Source: an uncultured Burkholderiales bacterium (lineage in GTDB: Bacteria > Pseudomonadota > Gammaproteobacteria > Burkholderiales > Burkholderiaceae_C). From it: a DNA stretch of 17,213 bases. The position numbers were made by a program, and so were the translations under genes. The stretch is taken from the NCBI GenBank assembly GCA_903887655.1, contig CAISQQ010000240.1, positions 1 to 17,213 of the forward strand, in the 5' to 3' direction. Below are positions 1-6,920 of this stretch, piece after piece (position 1 is the stretch's first letter; every line of letters begins with the position of its first letter). The notes beneath the pieces were generated by a model, which did not search any database, was not told the origin of the DNA, and worked only from the letters and a program-made list of their open reading frames with translations.

Positions 1-325
1 CATCTGCCATCTCATTGACTCGCCCAGTTCATGTCAACCGTTGCGCTTGAATGAACGCACGCTTCAAAGGGGTGAGTGTTGGACTTTCTGAACAATCGCT
101 TGGCTGCTGTGTCCAGCGCTCGTTGCATGAAGGCGCATGGAGCCATCCGTGCCGCGAAGGCGTCACGCTATCGCTTGACATTAGGGGTAAACCATAGAAA
201 AAGCAGGGCCTGCTCACGCTGTTGGAGACCTAAAATTGAAAGTCAATTTTTGTCCTTTCTTCGAAGCTCTCATGCCCCCATTGGGTTGCTTGAGCAATTG
301 TGGCTCTAATTTTTTGCGAGTGTTT
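1..325. other. Upstream region with no convincing gene
   Basis: About 325 bases without a protein I can support. The short open frames here are cysteine- or arginine-rich and resemble no family I know. A TTGACA hexamer lies at 175-180 on the + strand, but no good -10 box follows at 16-18 bases. A second TTGACA lies on the - strand (33-38), 17 bases from a poor TGAGAT hexamer, ahead of an ATG at position 10 that would read off the left edge. A divergent gene may therefore begin just outside the window, but too little is visible to call it. The rightmost 100 bases hold two dyads, described separately. Confidence 0.5.
202..250 (+). promoter_or_regulatory. Candidate operator and promoter of the cytochrome/ThDP cluster
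   Basis: Two dyads lie in tandem. The first is AGCAGG-G-CCTGCT (202-214), a perfect 6-base-arm palindrome. The second is AAAATTGA-AAG-TCAATTTT (232-250), with perfect 8-base arms. A TAAAAT hexamer at 231-236 overlaps the second dyad and differs from the sigma-70 -10 consensus at one base. No good -35 box sits 17 bases upstream; the first palindrome is there instead, as would suit a promoter needing an activator or blocked by a repressor. The dyads are seen in the sequence. Their regulatory role is inference. Confidence 0.35.
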
Positions 326-670
326 ATGCGAGTTCCTGTGCGAGTTCCTGTGCGAGTTCATTCAATTGTTTCTGGTCTATTCATGCTCTTGATGTTGGGC
401 GTGGCAGGCCATGGATTGGCCCAAAGCGCAGCGGCCGAGTCGGTGGCCAGCAGTGCGGCACCGAGCGCCAAAGACTTGCTTCAACGCAACTGTGCCCAGT
501 GTCACAACGATGCCATGTGGCGAGATCAACGCCAAGATGCCAAAGCTTGGGAAGCCACGCTTTACCGCATGATGGGCCGAGGGGCGGTGTGGAGCGGCGA
601 CGATATCGTGACGATGGCGACTTTCCTCGGCACTGAATTTGGTCCCCAAGTGCCCAAAATCAAGCGCTGA
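326..670 (+). CDS. Small exported monohaem c-type cytochrome
   Basis: This 114-residue protein has a signal peptide (basic start, then a hydrophobic stretch at about residues 13-30 ending near GLAQS) and one haem-attachment motif, CAQCH, at residues 56-60. After the haem site the pattern QR...W...LYRMMGRGA.....DI..MATFLGTEFGP resembles the short cytochromes or cytochrome domains that accompany periplasmic molybdenum or PQQ oxidoreductases. Its likely role is periplasmic electron transfer. An upstream TTG at 236 in the same frame is open but would put a cysteine-rich stretch before the signal peptide, so the ATG at 326 is preferred; its ribosome site (GCGAG) is weak. The next gene, a Tat-exported ThDP enzyme, starts 79 bases downstream, suggesting an operon and a partner role. 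Family is fairly sure; the partner is inferred. Confidence 0.85.
   Translation: MRVPVRVPVRVHSIVSGLFMLLMLGVAGHGLAQSAAAESVASSAAPSAKDLLQRNCAQCHNDAMWRDQRQDAKAWEATLYRMMGRGAVWSGDDIVTMATFLGTEFGPQVPKIKR
328..359 (+). repeat. Tandem 12-base repeat in a signal-peptide coding region
   Basis: The unit GCGAGTTCCTGT occurs twice in full (328-339, 340-351) and then as 8 bases (352-359). It encodes the RVPVRVPVRV stretch at the extreme N-terminus of the cytochrome precursor. Loss or gain of a unit would keep the frame and change only the number of arginines before the hydrophobic core. Confidence 0.8.
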
Positions 671-727
671 GCAGGGGCCCTGCATGGGCCCTGGATTGCC
701 CCTGCCCAGTTTAGGGCAGGGCCTTTT
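671..727 (+). terminator. Competing hairpins, attenuator-like, between cytochrome and ThDP enzyme genes
   Basis: Directly after the cytochrome stop codon, GCAGGGGC (671-678) can pair perfectly with GCCCCTGC (698-705). That second segment overlaps CCCTGCCC (700-707), which can pair perfectly with GGGCAGGG (714-721) across a 6-base loop; CC and then TTTT (724-727) follow. The first pairing therefore excludes the terminator-like second hairpin. A ribosome stopping at the stop codon (668-670) would cover the first segment. The pairings are seen in the sequence. Whether this attenuates transcription, or only sets the ratio of cytochrome to enzyme mRNA by stabilising the 3' end, is inference. Confidence 0.45.
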
Positions 728-749
728 ACACAAATACCAAGGTGAACAC

Positions 750-2702
750 ATGAGAGATCTGGTCGGTCAATATTTGGCGCAAACCATTTCAAGGCGTGGA
801 TTTTTAGACAACATGAAGGCCGCAGGGGTGAGCGTGGCCGCCGCAGAAAGTGTCTTGTCTAGCCTCAATGCCCATGCCCAATCACCAAGTGCACCCTCCA
901 CGGCGCCTGGCAGTTCTGCATCAACGAGCTCCCCACCAGTGAGGACGTTTCAGGGCACTGGAGGGGCGTGTTTTGCCGAGCAGTTGATGGCTTGTGGCGT
1001 GAAGTATGTGTTTGGCAATTCGGCCAGTGAAGATGCACAGTTTTATGACGCCTTGGTCGATCGCCCCCAGCTCAATTACATCTTGACGCCCCATGAGGGC
1101 CCAGGGGCGGCCATGGCGGCGGGCTACATCAAAGCGTCTCAGCAGCCCGCCATTGTCATGCAAGCTGGCTCGGTGGGTTTGATGAACGCCATGGGCCAGA
1201 TCTTCAACGCCTCCAAAGAACAAACCCCCCTGGTGGTGTACTCCTACCGCACCGATCAATCCAAGCGCGCGGGTCGCGATGGTTTTGAAGAAATCGCCAA
1301 TCAAGAGCAAGTGGTGCAACCGCTCACCAAGTATTCTTGGATGGCGCGAGGATCTTCCATGATTGCCGAGACCGTTCGCCACGCCTTCAAGTCCGCTTGG
1401 ACACCACCGCATGGTCCGGCCTACCTCACTTGGCATTCGGATTACACGGAAGAGAGAACTCGCACCGAGATCATCGATCAAAGCCATTTCGACACGCGCA
1501 TGCGCGTGAGGCCCAACCCCACGGAAATTGAAAAAGCCGCACAGATGCTCTTGGACGCCAAAATGCCCGTGCTGATCGTGGGCGATGAGGTTTACAAAGC
1601 CAAGGCAGTGGACAAGGTGGTGAAGTTGGCGGAGATGCTGGGCATGCCGGTCACGCAAATGCGCCAAATGTGGGCCAATTTCCCCGAGGCCCATCCCTTG
1701 TGGGTGGGTAATGCACCGGCGGGAACCTTGGCCTCCATTACTTGGCCCAAAAACTACGACTTGGCCATCAATGTGGGCAACAAAATGCAGCACAGTGGTG
1801 TCGCACCCATGGTGGCGAGGAACATCAAGTTCATTGACCTGCGCATGGATTATCAAAACATGGGCAAAGTGATGTCCACCGATGTGCCCTTGGTGGGGGA
1901 TGTGGGGCTGGGCCTGGACGACTTGATCGCTGCCATGGAGCCCTTGATGAACGCCAGACTCAAGGCCGCTGCGGCACAAAGAGCCACCGAGGTGAGGCGT
2001 TACACCGACAACGCCAGACGCCTCGTGGCGGGCATTGTCAACAACCCCGAGTGGAACCACGCCCCCTTGATTGCAGACCGGGTGACTTGGGAGGTGGCGC
2101 AGTTTGCCGATGCCAACGCCATCGTCGTGCATGAGGCCGGCTCTGTTGCCATGCACTCCTTTCAATTCAACCCAGTGGGCGGGCGAGAGCTCTTTTTCTA
2201 CTACGGCGGACATTTGGGCTCAGGCGTTGGCACCGCCGCTGGGGTCAAGTTGGCCAGACCTCACCAACAAGTGATTTGTTTGGTGGGCGACGGCTCTTTC
2301 TTGTTCGGTCCCCATGCGCTGTGGAACATGGCCAGACTTGAGTTGCCGGTGATCACCATCGTCTACAACAACCACGCCTACGGTGGCCCGCACTCCAGGA
2401 CTGTGGCCAATGCGCCTTCAGGGCGCATGATCGAGACGGGGCACTTTGTTGGCAGCTATTTGGGCAGCCCCGACATGAACATGGCCTCCATTGCCCAAGG
2501 CTTTGGGGTGCGCGCTGAAGTGGTTAAAAATCCCTTGGAGTTGCGTCTTGCTTTGGCCCGCGCCAAAGCGGCAACGCTTGACGGTAAGCCCTATTTGTTG
2601 GATGTCCAGGTCGCCAGGCGTGGTGTCGGTTGGACCGATGAGCCTTGGATTCCTTCCAACACGGCGATCAAGGCGGCCAACACGGCGAGCAAAGTCGCTT
2701 AA
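750..2702 (+). CDS. Tat-exported thiamine-diphosphate-dependent enzyme, benzoylformate decarboxylase-like
   Basis: A 650-residue protein of the ThDP superfamily that includes benzoylformate decarboxylase and acetolactate synthase. The N-terminus carries a twin-arginine motif (SRRGFL, residues 14-19), a moderately hydrophobic segment and AHAQ at 41-44, a plausible cleavage site, then a Ser/Pro/Ala linker to about 65. The pyrimidine-binding domain begins near GGACFAEQL; HEGPGAAMAAGY holds the expected catalytic glutamate at 116. The diphosphate-binding motif is GDG at 513-515 with NN at 540-541, a standard 24-residue spacing. VFGNSASEDAQF resembles the VFGNPGSNELPF region of benzoylformate decarboxylase. 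The reaction is probably at a 2-oxo acid or aldehyde; the substrate is unknown. ATG 750 is chosen because AAGGTG precedes it and it starts the Tat signal; the frame stays open back to a TTG at 639, inside the preceding gene. Folding before export would let ThDP be loaded in the cytoplasm. The flanking cytochromes suggest an oxidative reaction feeding electrons to haem. Confidence 0.9.
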   Translation: MRDLVGQYLAQTISRRGFLDNMKAAGVSVAAAESVLSSLNAHAQSPSAPSTAPGSSASTSSPPVRTFQGTGGACFAEQLMACGVKYVFGNSASEDAQFYDALVDRPQLNYILTPHEGPGAAMAAGYIKASQQPAIVMQAGSVGLMNAMGQIFNASKEQTPLVVYSYRTDQSKRAGRDGFEEIANQEQVVQPLTKYSWMARGSSMIAETVRHAFKSAWTPPHGPAYLTWHSDYTEERTRTEIIDQSHFDTRMRVRPNPTEIEKAAQMLLDAKMPVLIVGDEVYKAKAVDKVVKLAEMLGMPVTQMRQMWANFPEAHPLWVGNAPAGTLASITWPKNYDLAINVGNKMQHSGVAPMVARNIKFIDLRMDYQNMGKVMSTDVPLVGDVGLGLDDLIAAMEPLMNARLKAAAAQRATEVRRYTDNARRLVAGIVNNPEWNHAPLIADRVTWEVAQFADANAIVVHEAGSVAMHSFQFNPVGGRELFFYYGGHLGSGVGTAAGVKLARPHQQVICLVGDGSFLFGPHALWNMARLELPVITIVYNNHAYGGPHSRTVANAPSGRMIETGHFVGSYLGSPDMNMASIAQGFGVRAEVVKNPLELRLALARAKAATLDGKPYLLDVQVARRGVGWTDEPWIPSNTAIKAANTASKVA

Positions 2703-2806
2703 ACAAATCCATCCCTCAACATTAAAACGCGCTAACGCGAGACAATTTCGAGAAACGACAACATGGGGGACACATGCACGCTGGTTGGGTTTGGAGGAAA
2801 TGGGTC

Positions 2807-3139
2807 ATGAAGTGCAATTCAGGACTTGAGTCGGGGGCCGCTTGTGTGGTGATGTTGGCTTTGGCGTTGGCCGTGAGTTGGGGTCTCAGCAGTCCAGCCT
2901 GGGCCGACGAGGTGGAGCTGGGGCGGGAGTTGTACCATGAGCTGTGCGCGGGCTGCCACGGCAAGGACATGCTCAAACCGGGATTGGCTTTTGATTTGAA
3001 AACGTTTCCATCGCAGGACTTCTTGCGATTTGAAAAATCGGTGCTTCAAGGCAAAGGCACTGGCATGCCTGCGTGGCAAGCCCAACTCAATCTTGACGAT
3101 GTCCGCTTGCTGTGGGCCTATGTGCGAAGTGGTGGCTAA
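2807..3139 (+). CDS. Exported monohaem c-type cytochrome, c550-like
   Basis: A 110-residue precursor: hydrophobic signal segment at about residues 11-31, likely cleavage after AWA (33), haem-attachment CAGCH at 47-51, and a distal methionine ligand in GTGMPAW (Met87). The GRELYHELCAGCHG opening, FDLKTFP and the LLWAYVRSGG ending recall cytochromes c550 that take electrons from PQQ alcohol dehydrogenases (PedF/XoxG type); this is from memory. The start at 2807 is preferred to 2774 because GGAGG (2793-2797) lies at good distance and the signal peptide then begins naturally. It follows the ThDP enzyme by 104 bases on the same strand and probably shares its transcript. Its likely job is to carry electrons from the periplasmic enzyme, or from the first cytochrome, towards a terminal oxidase. 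Confidence 0.9.
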   Translation: MKCNSGLESGAACVVMLALALAVSWGLSSPAWADEVELGRELYHELCAGCHGKDMLKPGLAFDLKTFPSQDFLRFEKSVLQGKGTGMPAWQAQLNLDDVRLLWAYVRSGG

Positions 3140-3177
3140 AGACTCGAGCGGCTGAAAAAAACAAAGCCAGCAGTCGT

Positions 3178-3360
3178 TCAGGTGAAGATGATCGCCAGCA
3201 TAGCGGGGTCGTCCACCAAATTGAGTGTGGCGTAGATGGACCACTGAAAAAGGAGGCGAGCGCCTTGGTCCATCACCTGTTGATGAACGCCTTTGCTCCC
3301 GGGGGCGGGTGGATTCTGATCAGCCTTCGCCAGCCCCAAGCCAGCCTCAACGTCGGCCAT
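3178..3360 (-). CDS. Possible small protein of unknown function
   Basis: A 60-residue frame beginning MADVEAGLGLAKAD and ending in a rather hydrophobic stretch (LLFQWSIYATLNLVDD then AMLAIIFT). Its ATG at 3360 overlaps the end of the lipoprotein gene by 14 bases, which would allow translational coupling, and GAGG lies about 7 bases upstream. Third codon positions are mostly G or C, as in neighbouring genes. A run of T (read on the - strand, about 3155-3161) follows the stop, but no clear stem precedes it. I recognise no family. It could be a chance open frame. Confidence 0.35.
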   Translation of the reverse strand: MADVEAGLGLAKADQNPPAPGSKGVHQQVMDQGARLLFQWSIYATLNLVDDPAMLAIIFT

Positions 3361-4036
3361 GGCCACCTCGACCACCTGGAGCACCACGACCCCCCGTCCA
3401 ATGCGTTCCACCCAAGTACCGGTGACGGTAATAGTAATAGCCTCCCGCATAAAAGAAGGCAGGCCCAGCCATGTAAAAAGTGTTGTAGACCACGGGGTAA
3501 ACGCCCACGTCGGTGCTCGGCGGTAAAACGTACAAGGTGGCGGGTAAAGGTGGGAGTGAGGCTGAGGCTGAGGCTGAGGCTGGAACTGAGCCCACGACCA
3601 AGCCGCTTGAACTCGGCAGGGTGGGGGGGCTGGATGTGGGTTCAGGCAATGGCGAGTTGGGCAGGCTCACGCTGGGTGAATCACTGGGGCTGGTGGGCGC
3701 AGTCACTGACACCTGAGGCGCTGCAGGGGCCGTGCGAGTCACCACGAGCACCCAAGCGCCTGGGTCAAAGGGCAAACGAGCGAGGTAGTTTTGACCATGG
3801 TAATCAAACGCCACATCGAACCATTGGCCAAGAGGCTGAGGTGCACCTGGGCCAGCACTGGCTGGGTTGTTGTCCATCACCACAGGGGTGACTTTGAGCA
3901 CGGGGAGTTTTTCAACATGACCCGCGGGCGCTGCCCATTGGGGCTGGGTTTGGGCACACCCCAACATGGCCAATACCATGACGCCGATCAAAAGCATGCC
4001 GGTGAGCCAGCGATGACAAAGGGTGTAAATGTGCAT
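3347..4036 (-). CDS. Proline/serine-rich lipoprotein of unknown function
   Basis: A protein of about 229 residues with a lipoprotein signal peptide (hydrophobic core LLIGVMVLAM, then lipobox LGC with AQT after the cysteine), so it is probably anchored by lipid to the outer membrane. The part just after the signal (about 60-100) includes WFDVAFDYHGQNYLARLPF and WVLVV, which looks folded. A long Pro/Ser/Ala/Thr linker follows, then an aromatic region (YYYYRHRY) and a Gly/Arg-rich tail (GGRGAPGGRGGHGRR). The start at 4036 is chosen for its GGAG six bases upstream; another in-frame ATG at 4075 would add 13 residues before the signal. I know of similar hypothetical proteins in Burkholderiales but no function. 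Confidence 0.8.
   Translation of the reverse strand: MHIYTLCHRWLTGMLLIGVMVLAMLGCAQTQPQWAAPAGHVEKLPVLKVTPVVMDNNPASAGPGAPQPLGQWFDVAFDYHGQNYLARLPFDPGAWVLVVTRTAPAAPQVSVTAPTSPSDSPSVSLPNSPLPEPTSSPPTLPSSSGLVVGSVPASASASASLPPLPATLYVLPPSTDVGVYPVVYNTFYMAGPAFFYAGGYYYYRHRYLGGTHWTGGRGAPGGRGGHGRR
3558..3581 (-). repeat. Hexanucleotide repeat (GAGGCT)x4 in the lipoprotein gene
   Basis: Four exact copies of GAGGCT on the + strand encode alternating Ala-Ser in the lipoprotein linker (PASASASAS). The unit is two codons, so slippage would lengthen or shorten the linker without breaking the frame. Confidence 0.85.
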
Positions 4037-4091
4037 GGAGTACTCCGCCCAACAACCAAAGAAGAGAATCAACAAGAAACTTTAATTCAAA

Positions 4092-4871
4092 TCATTGATT
4101 TTTGAAAGTAGGGATACGTTTATTTACAAACGCATCCATGCCTTCTTTTTGGTCCAATGTGCCAAACAAGGCGTGAAAGAGACGGCGCTCGTACATGATG
4201 CCATCGGACAAGCTGCTTTCAAAGGATCGATTGACCGATTCTTTGGCCGCCATCACGGCCAAGCGACCATAGCCACAGATGGTGGAGGCCACTTCAAGGC
4301 ATTCGGGCATGAGTTGCTCGAGTGCGACAACCCTACTGACCAAACCGGCTTGCTCCGCCTCTGGGGCTTTCATGGTCCGTGCGGTCAAGATCATGTCCAT
4401 CGCTTTGGATTTGCCCACGGCGCGGGGCAAGCGTTGGGTGCCACCAGCGCCTGGGATGATGCCGAGTTTGATCTCGGGTTGTCCAAAGACGGCGTTGTCG
4501 GCGGCGATGATGAAGTCACACATCATGGCCAACTCGCATCCCCCGCCGAGCGCAAAACCGCTCACAGCGGCAATCACGGGTTTACGAATTTGGCGCAGGG
4601 TCTCCCAGTTTTTGGTGACGAAGTCCGCTTTGTAGACTTGGGCAAAATCAAACTGTGCCATGGTGGGGATGTCGGCCCCAGCGGCAAAGGCTTTTTCATG
4701 GCCGGTGATGATGATGCAGCCAATGTGCTCATCGGCGTCAAAGGCGAGCAAGGCCGAGCCCAGCTCCGTCATCAACTCAGGATTGAGTGCATTGAGTTGT
4801 TTGGGCCGATTCAAGGTCACGATGCCAATGTGCTGATCGTGCACGCTCGTCAAAATGTTGTTGTAATTCAT
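4092..4871 (-). CDS. Enoyl-CoA hydratase (crotonase family)
   Basis: A full-length 259-residue crotonase-fold protein. It hydrates trans-2-enoyl-CoA to 3-hydroxyacyl-CoA in fatty-acid or related acyl-CoA breakdown in the cytoplasm. Both catalytic glutamates of classical hydratases are present: Glu113 in GGGCELAMMCD and Glu133 in FGQPEIKLGIIPGAGG. The oxyanion-hole regions (AFAAGADI at about 61-68 and FALGGG) are intact, so a true hydratase is more likely than an isomerase or an inactive paralogue. A strong GGAGG lies 7 bases before the ATG. The 95-base gap from the M61 peptidase stop suggests its own promoter, though read-through is possible. The substrate range (short-chain fatty acids or phenylacetate-type intermediates) cannot be told from sequence. 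Confidence 0.95.
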   Translation of the reverse strand: MNYNNILTSVHDQHIGIVTLNRPKQLNALNPELMTELGSALLAFDADEHIGCIIITGHEKAFAAGADIPTMAQFDFAQVYKADFVTKNWETLRQIRKPVIAAVSGFALGGGCELAMMCDFIIAADNAVFGQPEIKLGIIPGAGGTQRLPRAVGKSKAMDMILTARTMKAPEAEQAGLVSRVVALEQLMPECLEVASTICGYGRLAVMAAKESVNRSFESSLSDGIMYERRLFHALFGTLDQKEGMDAFVNKRIPTFKNQ

Positions 4872-4966
4872 GGGAATCCTCCAGCAGGAAAGTTATGCAG
4901 CAATTCAAATAGAGACCACTTGGCGATCAAGAAGGTTTTCAAGCGCAGTCACAGGCTTGGCGCTAT

Positions 4967-6898
4967 TCATTTCAACCACGCTTGGAGCTCGGGCAACGAT
5001 TTTGCGGTCAAGCGATAGGTTTTGGCCTCGTTCATGCCTTTGAGTGAGAGCTTGAGTTTGAGGAGTTGATGGTCTCGACTCACCCAGGCCCAGACGCTTT
5101 TCTCATCGGCCACATATTGCGGCCATTCATCGAGTTTGTGCAGTCGCCAAGCCTGTGGTGCTTTTTTACCAAGGCTTGGCAGCTCAATGCCAATCCATTC
5201 ATCCTGGGGGCTAAATCCCGCCCGCTCAGCCAAGCCGCCCGCCAGTACTTGCTTGATGGTGATGGTGCCGTTGCTTTCTTGCACGCGCAAGCCCAGGCGT
5301 TGTGCCCATTGAGCGGGCTCGAGGCGCGCTTGCACACCGTGCTGCTCCAAAAGAGAGACCACGGGCAAGTCTTGCGTGCCGTGGACCCAGGCTTTGATTT
5401 CGGCAGTCCATGCGCGTTGGGTGAGCGTTTCAAGTACCGAGAGCAAGTCGTTTTCCTCCAGACCCGTATCGCGGCAGCGCCGCCAGAGCTCACGCATGAC
5501 GTCATCCAAGTTGCACACCTGCCCTCGGGTGTGGAGCGCATTGACCGCCTGGCGCTCGGAGGGCGCTGATGCGGCCTTTGCATTCTTGGCTCTCTTACTC
5601 AGGGCAGGGCGCAAGGCCCCAGTCGTTGGCGCAGGAATTTGTCTCAGACTCAAATCCAAGCTCAGTGCAATCAACGCGCCCTTGGTGTAATAACTGACCG
5701 TGGTGTTGGCCGTGTTGGGTTGGGGTCGGTAGTATTTGGTCCAGGCCTCAAAACTCGCTTGCGCTGCGGAGTGACGCAGGCGCCCCGGTGTTTGGAGCAC
5801 CTGGTTGAGGGTTTTGGTGAGCAGTTTGAGATAGTCGGCCGTTTCAATCAAACCACAGCGAACCAAGACCAAATCATCGTAGTAACTGGTGAAGCCTTCA
5901 AAGAACCACAGCAACTGGGTGTAGTTCTCTTGGTTGAGATTCATCTGAAGGAACTCTTTGGGCTTGAGGCGCTTGATGTTCCAGGTGTGAAAATACTCGT
6001 GCGAAAACAATCCCAAAAGCTGAATGTAGCCCTCGTTCATGCCGATTTGTCCCACTCGCGGCAGGTCTTGCCGGTTGGCGATCAAGGCGGTGCTGTTCTT
6101 GTGTTCGAGCCCCCCATAGCCTTCTCCCACCGCCCAGAGCACGAACAGGTAGTCCTCCATCACGGGCTTGGAATCGGGGTGCCAAAACTCAAGCTGGTAC
6201 TGGCAGATGCGTTGCACGTCTCTCAAGAGCCTGGCACCATCAAAGGTGCTGCTCGCTCCAGCAACAACAACGCGGTGGCGCACGCCTTGGCAGACAAATT
6301 CGCCTTGCCAAAACTCCCCCATCTCCACCGGGCAGTCGATGAGTTGCTCATAGTCCTGGGCTTGAAAGAGGCCAAAGCCCTGGCGCTTGTCTTTGACCAG
6401 GGGCAAGGCGGTGGCCAGTTTCCAAGCAGGGTTAAAGGCGGGCGCATGGATCTCAACAGTGAGCGCAGCCTGTGGAGCCTCCAAGACTTTTAAAAAAACA
6501 CTGCTGCCGTTGAAAAAGCCTCGCGTCTCATCGAGCCAGGCCGTCCTCACCGACGCATCATGGGCGAAGACTTGGTAGCGAACCACCAAAGGGGTGAGGG
6601 GCTTACAGGCGATTTGCCAGGTGTTTTTGTTGAGTTGCTCAACCGCTTGGGGTCGATTTTTTTGGGTGGCCTTGATGGCGATGAGGTCTTTGGAGAATTC
6701 GCGCACCAAGTAGCTGCCGGGAATCCAAACGGGCAACTCCAATCGCTGCAGAGCCTGTGGGTGCTCGATGGTCAAGACCACCGTGATCACGTGCGAGCGG
6801 GCCTCATCGAGGTGGACACTGTAGTGAATTGGGCCAAGGGCATTGAGGCCATTGGGTGTGCGGGCGGATTTTTTGGACGTGCTCATGCGGTGGGCCAT
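4967..6898 (-). CDS. M61-family metallopeptidase with PDZ domain
   Basis: A 643-residue protein matching the M61 (glycyl aminopeptidase-like) family. An N-terminal beta domain (IHYSVHLDEARSH..., VWIPGSYLVREFSKDL) is followed by the catalytic domain with GGLEH near 262-266, the zinc site HEYFH at 300-304 and the third ligand probably Glu334 in WFFEGFTSYYDDL. A PDZ-like domain lies near the C-terminus (about 520-600). No signal peptide is evident; related proteins are often annotated as cytoplasmic or of unknown location. A variable, Ala/Lys-rich insert sits at about 430-455. No clear ribosome site precedes ATG 6898; Met5 is an alternative. The DUF3429 gene ends 22 bases upstream, so these are likely cotranscribed. 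Confidence 0.93.
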   Translation of the reverse strand: MAHRMSTSKKSARTPNGLNALGPIHYSVHLDEARSHVITVVLTIEHPQALQRLELPVWIPGSYLVREFSKDLIAIKATQKNRPQAVEQLNKNTWQIACKPLTPLVVRYQVFAHDASVRTAWLDETRGFFNGSSVFLKVLEAPQAALTVEIHAPAFNPAWKLATALPLVKDKRQGFGLFQAQDYEQLIDCPVEMGEFWQGEFVCQGVRHRVVVAGASSTFDGARLLRDVQRICQYQLEFWHPDSKPVMEDYLFVLWAVGEGYGGLEHKNSTALIANRQDLPRVGQIGMNEGYIQLLGLFSHEYFHTWNIKRLKPKEFLQMNLNQENYTQLLWFFEGFTSYYDDLVLVRCGLIETADYLKLLTKTLNQVLQTPGRLRHSAAQASFEAWTKYYRPQPNTANTTVSYYTKGALIALSLDLSLRQIPAPTTGALRPALSKRAKNAKAASAPSERQAVNALHTRGQVCNLDDVMRELWRRCRDTGLEENDLLSVLETLTQRAWTAEIKAWVHGTQDLPVVSLLEQHGVQARLEPAQWAQRLGLRVQESNGTITIKQVLAGGLAERAGFSPQDEWIGIELPSLGKKAPQAWRLHKLDEWPQYVADEKSVWAWVSRDHQLLKLKLSLKGMNEAKTYRLTAKSLPELQAWLK

Positions 6899-6920
6899 TG
6901 AAGGTTCAGACTAGGCGCGC

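Noticed and set aside
236..325. TTG start for the first cytochrome
   Set aside because: It would add 30 residues with three cysteines before a complete signal peptide that begins at ATG 326.
921..2213. A 430-residue open frame on the - strand opposite the ThDP enzyme gene
   Set aside because: It is rich in His and Gly, resembles no family, and lies wholly antisense to a gene with clear ThDP motifs; GC-rich codon use on the sense strand explains it.
4095..5018. A 307-residue + strand frame opposite the enoyl-CoA hydratase
   Set aside because: Antisense shadow of a gene with intact catalytic residues; no recognisable domain.
5639..6493. A 284-residue + strand frame opposite the M61 peptidase
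   Set aside because: Antisense shadow; the - strand has HEYFH and the third zinc ligand.
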